A stretch of DNA of 64,000 bases, from assembly GCF_000218685.1 (NCBI RefSeq), contig NW_006763298.1, positions 754,049 to 818,048 on the forward strand, read 5' to 3'. Source of the stretch: Serpula lacrymans var. lacrymans S7.9. Its lineage: Eukaryota; Basidiomycota; Agaricomycetes; Boletales; Serpulaceae. Below the pieces are notes generated by a model. That model did no database searches and was not told the DNA's origin. It saw only the letters and a program-made list of their open reading frames with translations. Position numbers and translations under genes: made by a program. This document shows positions 1 to 12,222 of the stretch, piece after piece (positions within the stretch are counted from its first letter, which is position 1; each line of letters starts with the position of its first letter).

Positions 1-2736
1 TTTTGCATATTTCAGCGGTTGCATTTCCCCAGCCTTGTAAGGAACCTGATAGAAGCTAATGATGCTGCGTCAATGCCCTTGGTTCGGAGATATTTCCGGC
101 ATTTATGAGCTTCCAGGAGCTTCCACCACCAGTGTAGTTGGGAACGGAGGAGTGGTAGAGCGAACTTGTCACAAACTTTGCCACTTTATCCATTGCTTCC
201 ATTCGGTAGACATGACAATGACTGCAGAGAGTGTGCATGTCGGAAGTGTATATTCAAAGGAGTCATAATTATTTCGTACCATGTTCAAATTAAAAGAGGA
301 GTTTGAGGTGAGTGAGTCCATGGAATAGTTGAAGAATTTACAACAAGGACCCGTGATGGGAAGATTCTATCAGGCTGGTGACATGCGAAGCTTGGGCGGC
401 TGCCATCGGCGATGAGAAATCTCTTCAAATGATTTAATTTTCCATTCGTTTGACTGAAATAATATTGATCAATTTCACCACGGTATTACGACCGCTTGTG
501 TTGTGCTTTCTGCGACTCAACTCTCCATAGTATGTGCATTCACCAACCATGGCTTAGTAAAATGAGCACTAGTATTGTCACGAACCTTCGATAGCATCCA
601 CTTTACGCCGTTTATGTGTCATGCAGGTCCTGGGCTAACAGTAAGTTGCCTAGGATTACGTCGGACGCTAGGTGCAGGTCGGCACAGCGTGACATTTAAG
701 TGACCTCAGCCAAAACATGACATTTTGGCAGAGAGTAACTTTGGCATGACTTCGCAAAAAGGTCGGACTCGAGGAACAGTCCATTGCTCTACTCCGTCTA
801 CCCCGAACGTGGTTTGCATGGGCGAAAAACCCAATACCAAGTGCGGATAAACTCAGAGTAAGCCAAGATTACATCTATTTGGCGAAGTTCCGACCTGATT
901 CCAGGCAAGGGTATCCTGCCTCGAGTCCTTGGAATAGCTTTAAAGAACGGGTTTCTAGGCTTTCACAATTGCCACGAAGTGTCCATGATAGGGTACGGTT
1001 TATGACGACGTTAAGGAGGTGGCCGCCTGGGGCTGCAACGAGTAGTATCTTCTTTACCAAAATCACTGCGTTTGCAGTTATTACACCCACACGGTGTACT
1101 GGAACTCTGACAGAAGTAAGAAGTCCAGGTCACAGCACGGGGAACTAAGTTACCACACTACTCACCACATCTATGGAATTCGAGAGAAAGTAGCCACGGT
1201 GACGGCGTTTGGCACGATAGGCATGGGTAAGTCTTGTCCGATAGAGTAAGAGAATGTCTGTACGTGTTATCATCTAGCGCTAGTAGCCCTTGAGAGGGGT
1301 GATCTGTAATGTTAATGCGAGTTGATCATCACGTTCCAAACGAGCTACATTTGATGACGTTTATGTACTTGAATAGCGAATGCGAGCACTTGAACATGGT
1401 GCGGATGAGCTTGAAAATGTATGATAAGATGAATTTGAGGCTTTTCTGGCCGGCGCCTGGTTGGTCAAGATATGCATCTGAGTGAGTGCAATTAGCCTTG
1501 GTCCAATTATCCTATTCAATGCACACCACGTGACTGGCCCCTCACAGGCCTCACTCGCCGTTTTGCAGAAAATTCTGTTTGATACAAAATAAACGAATGG
1601 GGCCTTTGCTTATCATGAACTTGGGAAGGAACAATCGTCCTCCCCCGAATCCTTTGGACCGCCTACAGGGGCCGATATCCACCGATATAACCACATCCAC
1701 GAAAGAGACTGCTGTAACGTGACAGCAAACAGCAGCCTGACTCGGCACAACAGATCATGTTCAAGTTGTTGACCATGTTCGAGTTGTTGACTATGTTCAG
1801 GTATTTGACCTCTGCACCTCTGGTATGGCGCATAAAGCTGGTGTCAATGCGCTATTGTTTCAAGATAATTGCTCTGCACGCTATAAGGTGGAGTAATCAT
1901 CCCTGCCTTCCACAGAGAACAATGAGATTCAGACCCCTTGCCATGGAATTTCGAATGCACCGGTACTACCCCAACACAAGGCGTTAGTAATAGCCAAGCA
2001 TTTACAAAAATGGCATATCAATGTCGCTAATGGAGAGACAAGACCGCTACTAAGCGGGAAAGTAATGAAAAATGGAGGATGGTCGCTTGAAGCGGCGGGA
2101 TAAAGTGTATAGGAATGATATGTGATCACACGTGTGCAGTTCACGGTGATGTTCTCGAAGAATCATCAACTCCAATAATGGCGAACGAAGCAATGACTAC
2201 AGGAGTAATGAAGATAAGCCCGCGACTGTAAACGATTCATTTTACGATAATAACGCCCCGCTTTATGCCTCTGGGTTTGTTCCCCGTTTGCCTTCAACGG
2301 GTCATCTTCCATTCACCGTTTCTTCTCTTCGTTACAAGTCTATTAATCCGTCGTATATGGTTAATGTGTTCAACCTTCCTAATCAGGTGTGAGTGATCAT
2401 GTTTGTGGTACGTTATAATTTTCAGGTATATGCCTCGAACAAGACGGTTTACAGTTTAATATTCAGCTTTCCTCCAGCACGAAGGTATAAAACGAGTACA
2501 GCTCATCTTTGTATCGTCAGTTCCCCATTCTTCACTACCAGTACGCATTCAAACGTCCTCACCTTGAGAGTTTCCCTACAGTTTGCTAATGCTTCATACA
2601 GATATTCACTCCGTTGCTGTGATCACCGCCGCACCCATCATCTATTTCTCAGCCCCAGTATCTTGTGAGTCTCTTGCCACCAAAGCAATAGGATGTGCTT
2701 GCTAACATAGGGTACCATTCAGGAATTTCATTTACC
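1..2736. other. No confident gene
   Basis: Only short, unrelated open frames occur here and none has a convincing start, splice pattern or recognisable motif. The last part is probably promoter and 5' leader of the next gene: a TATA-like stretch near 2486 (GGTATAAAACG), and a likely 46-base intron in the 5' untranslated region at 2665-2710 (GTGAGT donor, GCTAAC branch-like motif, ATAG acceptor). Confidence 0.5.
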
Positions 2737-3241
2737 ATGTCTTCCGAAGTTGAAGCCGCTTCTGCCGTCGAACTTGCCTCAATCCCTAATAGTAAGCCCT
2801 CTGATGCTCAATGCCTGAACTTCAGCTGACCGGATTCACTCGTGTCTTCTAGCCCCCGCCGCATTTTTTGTCCAGGCCGCAGCCGAGAGCCCCGACTTGG
2901 CCGCTGACATTGAAGAAGTACAGGAGACCGCGTTTGGAAAAGAACGTGGTATTACAGATGGAGCTCTTGCAGTTGCGGCCGTCAAAGGGCGTTTGACTTT
3001 TACTGTCGATAGCGTCAGTGGAGTGGGAAAGCACTCCGAGGGCCGTGACAAGTCCGGAACTGGTGCTTTCAAGGGATCTAAAATCCCCACCAACATTGTC
3101 GGTGGCGGTACCTTCACCTTGGAAATTCAGAGGACTAAGGCGACGTTGACCTTGAAAAGCAAGACCGGGAGCGTGACGCACGTTTACCATGGTACCGGAT
3201 TAGAGAAGGGCTTGACTGGCACTTGGGTCGGTAGCTGGTAA
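2737..3241 (+). CDS. Small spliced protein of unknown function (147 aa)
   Basis: Two exons, 2737-2791 and 2853-3241, joined across a 61-base GTAAGC...TCTAG intron, give a 147-residue protein. The join is in phase and turns an otherwise truncated frame into one starting at an ATG just after a probable 5'UTR intron, which is why I chose this start. The N-terminal 45 residues are acidic and helical-looking. The C-terminal 90 residues are Gly/Thr/Lys-rich with alternating hydrophobic positions and end in GTWVGSW, suggesting a small beta-rich domain. No signal peptide, membrane segment or zinc motif is visible. I do not recognise the family, so any function is open. The splice model is well supported; the product is unknown. 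Confidence 0.7.
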
Positions 3242-4428
3242 ATTTCCGTCTCGAAATCTCTGCCGTGCAATTTCCAGAAATATAGTCTAGTCATATGTAC
3301 AATAGTTCTGCTCTGTTGACTAGCTATAAAATGAATCGTGTCGTTTTCCCTATTTCAAAAGGCAAGCTCACTCGTTTTGAAGGGGTTTTGAAGGGTCGTC
3401 CAGTCAACCATACAACCTGAAGGCATATATGGTCCTCAACTTGTTTGCTTGGCTTGAATGGGTACATCACTAGCTTGAAGCCCTTACTATACTCACAACT
3501 TGAATCCAGGAATAGAGTGACGACACCCTCAATTATTTTATCATTTCCCTAGCACCCGGCCCCATCCGTTGCAAAAGAGACAAACACCATGTATACTTGC
3601 ACGCAATCGAATGTCTCGATTTTTGCCTCCAGCTAGTTACAATGCCCTCTAGCTACAACAGTGCTAATAGTACACAAAACGATGGTCATACCCTCGTAGT
3701 ACAACCTGGATACTCGACATCGACATTAGTGCCGGTGGCTGGAGCAGGCCATAATGGCTGAGCGCTCCTGCACAATACGCCAAAGCAAACACTTAGACCG
3801 TGTGGACACGCCGTACAATAGACTATTTTTGCGCTTTGGACCACGACCGAAGCCACTTCCCTCACGATCGGCCCAAGCACTCGCGTCCACCGTCCGGAGA
3901 TGGTCCCGCCGCTCTCGCGAATCTCCGACTCAGACAAAACAATGACTCGTCGGGCGCGGAAAGGGACTCAACCTGGAATGAGAAACGCGATCGAAGCGAC
4001 GCCAGATATGCTTGGACGTTCCATAAAAAGACGTTGCGGGTGGCCCTCCTGTTGCCCTGGCGTACGTCCACCGTCCACAGTTTCCAAGAATGGCTTCGTC
4101 CACCGCTTATTCGAGTGTTTTCCACCACGTCCACAGGGTGGGATGTTGCGGTGTGGTGTGGCAGAAAGAGGGGAGAGGGGTATATAAGGAGGGTGGGGGA
4201 GGACGGAGGGAAGTAAATTCACATAAGGTAGAGAAGAGGTGCTAGTCATCTCTGAGAATACCGATCCCGAGTTTGGCTATCGTTCGTTGCATCAGCTCTT
4301 CATCCAACCCCGTCTTACATTCTGACCTCTCCTCTCTCCTCCCTACATAAGCTATCATCAACTGCCACAACTTCCAACCAAAAATCCACAAAACCACAAA
4401 AACTTGAATCACGCACACAGTTATAGAC
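3242..4428. promoter_or_regulatory. Intergenic region with a TATA box for the 4429 gene
   Basis: No supported gene lies here; the overlapping open frames at 3.7-4.2 kb are on both strands and mutually exclusive. A good TATA box (GGGGTATATAAGGAGG) sits at about 4180-4190, followed by some 240 bases of pyrimidine- and A-rich sequence that fits a 5' untranslated leader for the next gene. The 3' side of the upstream gene occupies the first few hundred bases. Confidence 0.5.
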
Positions 4429-5490
4429 ATGAACGCAGTACACGACACAGCGGATCTAGCTAGTCCGAACCCAACCTGGGAACTCGACGTTCTCGGCTCT
4501 CTCGGGCATGACTATTCGATGATGGCTGAGATCGAAGCTGGGGAAGACGTGTGGCATGGCGCAGAGGGAGAAGGCTTAAGGCTTGCGCGCCCATCGACGA
4601 CCAACGTCCTCCCTCGTGACGTACGCTCTGCCATGCGTCGCTCGGATATGAAAGCAAGCAGACTGCTCGGAGTCACCGTCACCAGAGACGATGGCGCCCT
4701 CTTCGCCACCAACAACAACGCAAATGCGCGTCATTCGGATGAGAACATCGTTCCTCATTGCGCCCTTGGCATGAGGTCGTCGAATTCAAAAGCCAAATCG
4801 AAATCAAAAACACACGCAAAGAGCTCCTCGCTGTCGACGCTCGTGGGCGTGCTGAAGAATATGAATATGCATATGCGCATTGGGAAAGAGGTAGTGGGAG
4901 TTGGCAAGGCGAAGAAACGGTTCGGGAAGAAGGAGGGGCCGAGGAGAGTAGTGCTTGCTCCACTGGGACCGAATGTGAGTTCATCCATCGAGGAAGCAAG
5001 GGATAGGAATGGAAGGCTCGAAGTTAGTGATGGTGATAGCTGCTCTTACAGCGCATACCAGCAGCTCGACGACGGGAGCAGGAGCAGTGCCTGCGATAGC
5101 GTTATCGGTACCACCAGCGAATCTGAAACACTAGGGCGAGGAAACGAAGCGAGAGAGGATGAAATAGCGGCGGAAGCAAGGCCATTCAAGTGGGACGTCG
5201 AAAACCCGTTCGCAACGCCTACAAGCTCGCCGGTTCGGGTAATCATGTTTGAGAACATCTCGCCGCTGGATATATCTCAAAAGAGCGATGAAAACGCGAA
5301 CGGGGATGATGGAGTGAAGGAGGAGGTAGAGGGTGCCCACGAATTTCACGTGGATATGGACTTGGAATTGGATAACCGTAGACGGGAGAGGCGAACGAGG
5401 AATATGACGCGCCGGACGAGGATGAAGACAATGCAGATTCTGGGTGCAGAGGCATTGGATGCAATTTTGAGCTTGGAGGAGGAAGCCTGA
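4429..5490 (+). CDS. Hypothetical intronless protein (353 aa)
   Basis: A single uninterrupted frame follows the TATA box and a plausible leader, and its ATG is the first good start. The 353-residue product is polar and mostly disordered-looking. It has a Lys/Ser-rich patch around residues 120-140, a basic stretch near residues 150-175 that could be a nuclear signal, and an Asp/Glu- and Arg-rich C-terminus (an acidic stretch near 295-315, then an Arg-rich run). Short motifs such as PFKWDVENPFATPTSSPVRV look like the conserved cores of fungal low-complexity regulators. No enzyme motif, membrane segment or signal peptide is seen and I do not recognise the family. Overlapping frames on the other strand are taken as shadows. 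Confidence 0.6.
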   Translation: MNAVHDTADLASPNPTWELDVLGSLGHDYSMMAEIEAGEDVWHGAEGEGLRLARPSTTNVLPRDVRSAMRRSDMKASRLLGVTVTRDDGALFATNNNANARHSDENIVPHCALGMRSSNSKAKSKSKTHAKSSSLSTLVGVLKNMNMHMRIGKEVVGVGKAKKRFGKKEGPRRVVLAPLGPNVSSSIEEARDRNGRLEVSDGDSCSYSAYQQLDDGSRSSACDSVIGTTSESETLGRGNEAREDEIAAEARPFKWDVENPFATPTSSPVRVIMFENISPLDISQKSDENANGDDGVKEEVEGAHEFHVDMDLELDNRRRERRTRNMTRRTRMKTMQILGAEALDAILSLEEEA

Positions 5491-6542
5491 GGGCATGTGA
5501 TGGAAACTTGGACCTGAGATGGAGAAAATTGGCATGGAGGGCCTCGAAGCCAGAAGATGATATTGTTGGATGATTATGACACTATGGACTTGTGACGACT
5601 TGTATGACTGTAACAACTCATGAAAATGACGGACATGCTATGAAAGAAATCGGTCATGAGTTATATGTACAATGCGATAGCAAGAGTGTATGGGCTCGTG
5701 TGCTCACTGATGATGTAGTGCACTGAATTACAGACCGTCTTTTCGTGGTTTCGTGGAACAGCGTTTTTTGTATTTGGATATTCAAGTTGCCGTTCCAAGG
5801 TCCTTCTCGGCGGAGAATAACTTATTGAGTAGCCAGCACATTCCCGTTGTGTGTATCACAAAGTACACATAGATAGAAACCTTCAAGTGGGGCCCATAAG
5901 CATAGACAAAGAGTGATCGACATGTTTTCTCCATTTATATATGCCCTATGACTTCTCACGATATTTGGTGCTCCATACATTTCGGCAAGTATGCCATGCC
6001 AGGGAATTCATTCAAAGCATAAGTTGGCTCACTGAGTACTGATTTTATAATGATATCGTCAATTTATTTGTACCGAATTGGTGGTGCAATTCTACATCAC
6101 CTTTGAGGTTCGGAATATTCAACAAGACGACAACGATAATCCGACGTAGCGAAAGCACTGCAAGAGTAATTGCTGGCGCAGCGGTATGTCTTCTGAATTC
6201 CGCTAAGGCCGCCGGAACAGCGCAGTCTGAGCAATTGACATGATGAGGATTGCCGAGAGTCTGAAAATCTGTAAAGTGTAGAATATGATTTGCTGTGGGC
6301 CCAGCCAGCAGTGGTTGCCTAAAGACTATGATACCGATATTCAATGAGCTTGAAGAGATATCAGTCTGAGACTATCAGAATTGCGCGGGGTTCTGGCTAG
6401 TTTTGGTCTCCGCTATAACCAGAAAGAGCCGAATGCTTTACATAAAAAGCGAGTTCCGATTTTTACATAAGCGCAAGATTTGCAACAGTGCCGACCCTAA
6501 CCCTAAAAAAGTTGTTAGTGTGACTGTGACTGTGACGCCCCG
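5491..6542. other. Intergenic, no gene seen
   Basis: This contains the 3' side of the preceding gene and the distal promoter of HSP60. A tandem CCCTAACCCTAA at 6495-6506 resembles two telomere repeat units but is too short to interpret. Confidence 0.5.
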
Positions 6543-6555
6543 TTCTAGATTTTTC
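6543..6555 (+). promoter_or_regulatory. Possible heat-shock element upstream of HSP60
   Basis: The sequence TTCTAGATTTTTC reads as three alternating heat-shock factor half sites (TTC, GAT in place of GAA, TTC) with 2-base spacing, 110-120 bases upstream of the HSP60 start. One half site has a mismatch. The position and the gene make control by Hsf1 plausible, but the match is short and unverified. Confidence 0.4.
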
Positions 6556-6664
6556 CTCGCTGAGCATTTTTATTCCCGTTCTCATTCCCTTCCATCCAAA
6601 AAGCCGTCGCGTTTTTCAACGTTTCGTCCTTCAACCTCTTCTTTTCTTTCTTTTGTAAAAAGAC

Positions 6665-8646
6665 ATGCACTCCCTGTCGACCTCGTCTTCAAGAGCCCTC
6701 CGCCGTGCTGCTGCGAAGGCTGCAAAGCCATCGTTAGTCCGTGGTGCCCACAAGGAGATCAAGTTTTCCAACGAGGGCCGTGCGAGTATCCTCAAGGGTG
6801 TTGACGTGCTTGCGAACGCTGTCAGCGTTACGCTCGGTCCTAAAGGTTTGTTCCATTCTAAGTGTTGCTGAGCACCGGAGAGCTGAACTGTCATTGTGTC
6901 TAGGTCGTAACGTCATCATCGAGCAGTCGTTTGGTGGCCCAAAGATTACCAAGGGTATGTCGTGTCGTTCTCACATACATATATTTTATAATTCTGACGG
7001 TTTCGTTCTGTGTTTTGTCATCATGGTTTAGATGGTGTCACTGTAGCCAAGTCTATTACACTCAAAGACAAATTCGAGAACCTCGGTGCTCGGTAAGCTT
7101 TGGAGTTGTTGCGTTTACGCATATACTAACGTCTCCTTTCAGTCTTGTCCAAGATGTAGCTCAAAAGACCAACGAGATTGCCGGTGATGGTACCACCACC
7201 GCCACTGTCCTCGCTCGTGCTATCTACTCTGAGGGTGTTAAGAATGTCGCCGCAGGGTGCAACCCCATGGATCTTCGTCGTGGTTCCCAGGCTGCTGTTG
7301 ACCGCGTCGTTGAGTTCCTCTCTGCCAACACCAAGACTATCACAACCACCGCCGAGATTGCCCAGGTCGCGACTATCTCTGCCAATGGCGACATCCACGT
7401 CGGCAACCTCATTGCGCAGGCCATGGAAAAAGTCGGAAAGGAGGGTGTTATCACTGTCAAGGAGGGCCGCACGATCGAGGATGAAATCGAGATCACGGAG
7501 GGTATGCGCTTCGACCGCGGTTTCATTAGCCCTTACTTTATCACGGACGTGAAGAGCCAGAAGGTCGAATTCGAGAAGCCTTTTATCCTCCTTAGCGAGA
7601 AGAAGATTTCGCTCTTGCAGGACATTCTGCCATCCCTAGAAGCTGCTGCACAAGCTCGTCGCCCTCTCGTAATCATTGCGGAGGATGTTGATGGTGAAGC
7701 ACTCGCTGCATGTATCCTTAACAAGCTTCGTGGTCAGCTCCAGGTGGTTGCTGTCAAGGCACCAGGTTTCGGTGATAACCGCAAGTCGATCCTCGGTGAC
7801 CTTGCTATCCTCACCGGTGGTACCGTGTTCACTGATGAGCTCGACATCAAACTTGAGCGTGCCACCCCCGACCTTCTTGGGTCGACCGGTTCTATCACTA
7901 TTACAAAGGAAGACACTATTGTCCTGAATGGGGAAGGCTCCAAAGATTCTATCCAGGCCCGTTGTGAGCAGATTCGTAGCGTTCTCCAGGACCCTACCAC
8001 CAGCGAGTTTGACAAGACGAAGCTTCAGGAGCGTCTTGCCAAGTTGAGTGGTGGTGTGGCTGTCATCAAGGTCGGAGGAAGCAGTGAGGTTGAGGTTGGC
8101 GAGAAGAAGGACAGGTATGATGATGCGCTCAACGCTACACGTGCTGCCGTCGAGGAGGGTATCTTGCCTGGAGGCGGTGTTGCGCTGCTTAAGGCTTCGC
8201 TTTCGCTTGCTACCAACTCCCCTGGAACGGGTGGTCTACCTACCTCACCTGATGCCAAGGTTGTGCCTACTGCCAACTTCGACCAGGATCTCGGTGTAAA
8301 CATCATCCGCCGTGCTCTGACAAACCCGGCTCGCACCATTTTGAACAACGCGGGTGAAGAGGCATCCGTCATTGTTGGAACTTTACTCTCCCAGTACGGT
8401 ACCGCGGACAAGTTCAGTTGGGGTTATGACGCCAGCAAGGGCGAGTACGTTGACATGATCAAGGCCGGTATTGTTGACCCACTCAAGGTCGTGCGAACGG
8501 CTCTTGTGGATGCATCTGGTGTAGCCAGTCTGTTGACGACCAGTGAGGCATGTGTCGTTGATGCTGAGGAGGAGAAGCCAGCTGGTGGCATGGGTGGAGG
8601 CATGGGCGGAGGTATGGGAGGCATGGGTGGAATGGGCGGATTCTAA
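6665..8646 (+). CDS. HSP60: Mitochondrial chaperonin Hsp60
   Basis: Four exons, 6665-6845, 6904-6954, 7032-7092 and 7143-8646, with GT-AG introns in phase, give about 598 residues, the usual length for mitochondrial Hsp60. The protein forms the double-ring chaperonin that folds imported proteins in the matrix. The first 25-30 residues are Arg/Ala/Ser-rich without acidic residues, as in a mitochondrial presequence. Group I chaperonin hallmarks follow: TLGPKGRNV, the ATP-binding [10 protein letters not shown] block, and the C-terminal GGM repeat tail ending in GGF. Introns 1 and 2 cut the strongly conserved PKG-RN and ITK-DG junctions exactly, which confirms the splicing. A probable heat-shock element lies upstream. 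Nothing appears broken. Confidence 0.97.
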
Positions 8647-9662
8647 GCGGAAGTACACGACTGACGGCCCTGGTGTACTGCGTACTTCCAATGTTTAAGC
8701 TTGGACGTTTAGCTGGGGTTGGCAGAAGACTTGATATGGAATCAAAAGTAATTTCATTCTTGCTTTATCATGCTCATTTATCCTCTTATGACTCACCAAT
8801 ACTCACTACCTTACTTATTGACATGGCTTCTACACCCACGACCAACCTCCTCCTTGCCTTGCATTTATTGTCAACCCTCCCCCCCTCATGATCATATATT
8901 CATAGTTATATTCACTGCTGTTCTGTTGTTCTTTAGAATCAATGCATCACCACTCACCACTCAATCTTATTATCTCCATGCGTGATCTGTGATCTGTTGT
9001 GCAGTGTAGATGGTGAGTTGTTGTGAAACCGATGATTGCGGTGTTTTTTGAGGCTGCAAGTTAATGTGATTCGTGTTCCTATCATATTGATACTTTGCAA
9101 TGGTAACATTCGGCAGTGTAGGACTTTGGGCTGGGGCATCCGATTCTTATTAATGTAACAAGTACGCAGCCTTGTCTAACACCGCAATGGTACCTGCAAC
9201 AACAAGCACTGACACTTGGGCCCATTTGTGTCAGCGGCCGTTGTGATTTCCATGTTTCGGTTACAACCGAATGGACTTGTGTATCTTACGAGTTTTAAGA
9301 AAATGATAAAGACCCAGCCGATTCGAATAATTCGAGGTAAACTTATCTCCTGATCTCTCTTCTACCTGATTTTTTTCATTCGCCTTGGATTGGAGAATTC
9401 TTAAGAATCCATAACCTTTCTAAAGACAGTGAGTACTTTTCTAATAATAAAAGCAAGGTGGCATCATTAGTACAACTGATGGTTAACAGCCATAACTGAT
9501 ACATAACTGGGAAGCATCCATACCACACCCCTCGCGCTTGCAACGTTTATATTTCGAAGGACCGCTTTCCCAGCTTTACTTAGCATTTCTTACCCCCATC
9601 GCCATCTGCACGTATCCCACCTCCTACCACCACCAACCCACGCCTATCGATCCATCGTGACG
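8647..9662. other. Intergenic: 3' side of HSP60 and promoter of the FPP synthase gene
   Basis: No gene is supported. The sequence is AT-rich. The last 100 bases before 9663 are rich in C, A and T (CCACC repeats), like a short fungal 5' leader. Confidence 0.5.
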
Positions 9663-11221
9663 ATGCCTAACCCCACCTCAAAACTTGATATCGCTGCCGG
9701 TGCTCTCGATGCAAACACAAAGGCGGCAAAAAAGGCGGAGGCTCGCAAGAAGTTTGAAGATGTGTTTGATAAGATTCGTGATGAGCTGATCGAGCGGTTT
9801 ACGAGTGAGAATATGCCTCAGGATGCGATTGAGTGGTACAAGCGGGTGAGCCTATCATACTTTTCATCTTCATATCTATCATTTTACTTCCCTTCTGCTA
9901 TGCACTTCCCATTCCTTATCGAGGGGCAGTTCAATTCATGTTGATATGTTGTTCGATCGGGTGATCGGTGGTGTGGAGCCATCCTATTTTCTCGGCGTAG
10001 AGTAATCTGAAGTCAGAGTATTGACTTACGTTGTTTTTGTTTAGAGTCTGGAATACAATGTCCCAGGAGGAAAACTCAATCGTGGAATGTCAGTCGTCGA
10101 TTCGGTCGAGATCCTTAAAGGGAGATCACTATCAGATGACGAGTACTTCAAAGCCGCACTACTTGGATGGTGCATCGAACTGGTCAGTCCACGTTCAGTG
10201 TCTCACGCAAGTCATTCCCTAATCGACAAATCCATTGTGTGGTTTGAATCTTTTAGCTACAAGCGTTCTTCCTCGTTTCCGATGATATGATGGACCAATC
10301 AATCACCCGACGATCACAACCATGTTGGTTCAGGCTGGAGAATGTTGGTAACATCGCCATCAACGACTCGTTCATGCTCGAGATGGCCATCTACCAGCTC
10401 CTAAAAAAGCACTTCCGTCAGGAGTCATACTACGTTGACCTGCTTGAGCTTTTCCAAGAGGTGTGTCAAGCAGCCTTTTTGTTTTTTTCGGGAAGTATCA
10501 CAATGACTGACGTCTTCGTTGCTTTACTCGTCAGACGACTTACCAGACAGAAATGGGCCAACTTGTTGATCTGATCACCGCTCCCGAAGACCATGTTGAT
10601 CTGGGCAAGTTTTCCCTTAAGAAGTAAGCTTCTCTCTGCTTCTGACCCATTGTGTCCATCCTCTGATTTCCTTGCTACAGACACAACTTCATCGTCCGCT
10701 ACAAAACTTCTTATTACTCCTTCTATCTCCCTGTCGCACTCGCCATGCACATGTGCCACGTTCCTGCCTCTTACACCCACTCTGGCAAGGTCGTCTCTCC
10801 CTACAAGCTAGCGCTCGATATCCTCCTCCCTCTCGGTGAATACTTCCAAATCCAAGATGATTTCCTCGATTACTCTGGCACGCCTGAGCAGATTGGGAAA
10901 GTCGGGACTGATATCATCGATAATAAATGCTCATGGTGTATCAACGTTGCTCTCTCGGTGGCGACTCCTGAGCAACGCAAGGTGCTTGATGAGAACTACG
11001 GGCAAAAGGACTCACAGAAGGAGGCACGCGTGAAAGCGTTGTACGAGGAGATTAACTTGCGTGAACGGTATCGCAAGTACGAGGAGGATGCGTACCAGCG
11101 AGTTACGAGTTTAATCGACACTATCCCAGAGGATGAGCAGGCCGGTGCGCCTGAAGGAACGGTGGTAAAGAGAGAGGTGTTCAGGAGCTTCCTGAACAAA
11201 ATCTATAAAAGAACGAAGTAA
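9663..11221 (+). CDS. ERG20: Farnesyl diphosphate synthase
   Basis: Five exons, 9663-9845, 10045-10182, 10257-10460, 10535-10623 and 10681-11221, splice in phase to about 384 residues. The enzyme condenses isopentenyl diphosphate with dimethylallyl and then geranyl diphosphate to give farnesyl diphosphate for ergosterol, dolichol, ubiquinone and prenylated proteins; it is cytosolic. The first aspartate-rich motif (DDMMD, in [14 protein letters not shown]) and the second (DDFLD, in [23 protein letters not shown]) bind the magnesium-diphosphate substrate. The two residues 4 and 5 positions before the first motif are Phe, the bulky pair that limits product length to C15 in eukaryotic FPP synthases. 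The C-terminus (IYKRTK) is the usual basic tail. About 30 residues longer than the yeast enzyme, mainly at the N-terminus. Confidence 0.96.
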
Positions 11222-11398
11222 ACATATAGAGATTAGAAGATAACTGCTATGTTGAGTGCGTTGTATATGTTTTGTATCTCTTAATGACAAATACTATCCG
11301 TGTTGCAGTTTTAGTAATTTCAGATGCACTTCGGAGTCGTCGTGCGGAGTCTACAAGTGTGTTATACTTTAATGAAAGTAAGAAATAGGAAACGATGA

Positions 11399-12202
11399 CT
11401 ATTTTACTTCATTCAGCAGTTCTGCAAGCTTCAGAGCTTCCTGATCTCCCATCCCGCATTTCTCTCTTAACTCTTGAATAATGGGACCGTTTTCCTTTGT
11501 GACTTGTCTGGTCTTCTTTCCACATTGTCCATCGATGGTATGGACAACGTACGTAAACCACTCAAGCCTCTCCACATTCCAAGATGGCCTCCTGTAATAA
11601 TCCCGTATCACATCGCGCATCTTTTGCTGGGAAACGTTGTAGACATCGGCATATCCGTTTCTCCTCCCTGTCGTTGATACAATGCAAGCATGCGCTTGTG
11701 GGTGCATCCCGTAACCCCTAAACGCGCTTTCGTTGTTCCTCCACCATTCCTCTAACTTATTACTGATCTGCCCATCGCTCATTTCATTCGCCGTAATCTC
11801 ATTCTCTAGCGCAGTGATAGCGACGACGATAGGAACCTGCCCTCGACAAAACACTTCGTGGAAGAGTCTCCAGTTCTTCTGCGATGCTTCCTTGAGCCGC
11901 CCACGCATGCAGAAAATCAAGAGGCTGACGCCGCCCTGGGTGGACAAGGCTTGGACAAGCTGGTATAACTGCACTATGGCAGCTTGCTTTGCCACCTTTC
12001 CTTCCTCTCCCTCGTCCAGTCCTGCAGTATCATAAAGCATGAAGTCGCGGCCATGGATGTTTGCCTTGAACGCAGTGTATTGGAACGTACAACCGCTGGC
12101 TCCGCCGGAGATCATTGCGATTGAGTCACCTGCAATTAGGTTTATGATTGAACTTTTGCCAGCGCCTGTCTCTCCGAACAAGATCACGTTGGGCGGGTGC
12201 AT
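11399..12202 (-). CDS. AIG1/GIMAP-like P-loop GTPase 1
   Basis: A 267-residue G-domain protein read from ATG at 12202. G1 is GETGAGKSS near residues 10-18, a Thr in the GCTFQYTAF region may serve as G2, and G3 is DTAGL. The usual G4 (N/T)KxD is absent: the strand after CRGQVPIVVAITAL ends in EN, as in many fungal AIG1-like sequences. The reading frame is open upstream of the ATG to a good acceptor (TTTTCACAG, exon start about 12222), so a short upstream exon is likely and the true N-terminus is uncertain. The paralogue at 13.5-14.8 kb has such an extra exon. The family is linked to membrane or immunity-type GTPases in plants and animals; the fungal role is unknown. No membrane segment is seen. 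Confidence 0.8.
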   Translation of the reverse strand: MHPPNVILFGETGAGKSSIINLIAGDSIAMISGGASGCTFQYTAFKANIHGRDFMLYDTAGLDEGEEGKVAKQAAIVQLYQLVQALSTQGGVSLLIFCMRGRLKEASQKNWRLFHEVFCRGQVPIVVAITALENEITANEMSDGQISNKLEEWWRNNESAFRGYGMHPQAHACIVSTTGRRNGYADVYNVSQQKMRDVIRDYYRRPSWNVERLEWFTYVVHTIDGQCGKKTRQVTKENGPIIQELREKCGMGDQEALKLAELLNEVK

Positions 12203-12222
12203 ATCTATCGAGTAGATGGTCT

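Noticed and set aside
2393..2668. 91-codon plus-strand frame ahead of the first gene
   Set aside because: It overlaps the probable TATA box, start and 5'UTR intron of the 2737 gene and has no recognisable sequence.
3754..4249. Overlapping frames on both strands of about 90-140 codons
   Set aside because: They exclude each other, lack family motifs and run through the promoter of the next gene.
6495..6506. CCCTAACCCTAA, like a telomere repeat
   Set aside because: Only two units inside a promoter region; no sign of a former chromosome end.
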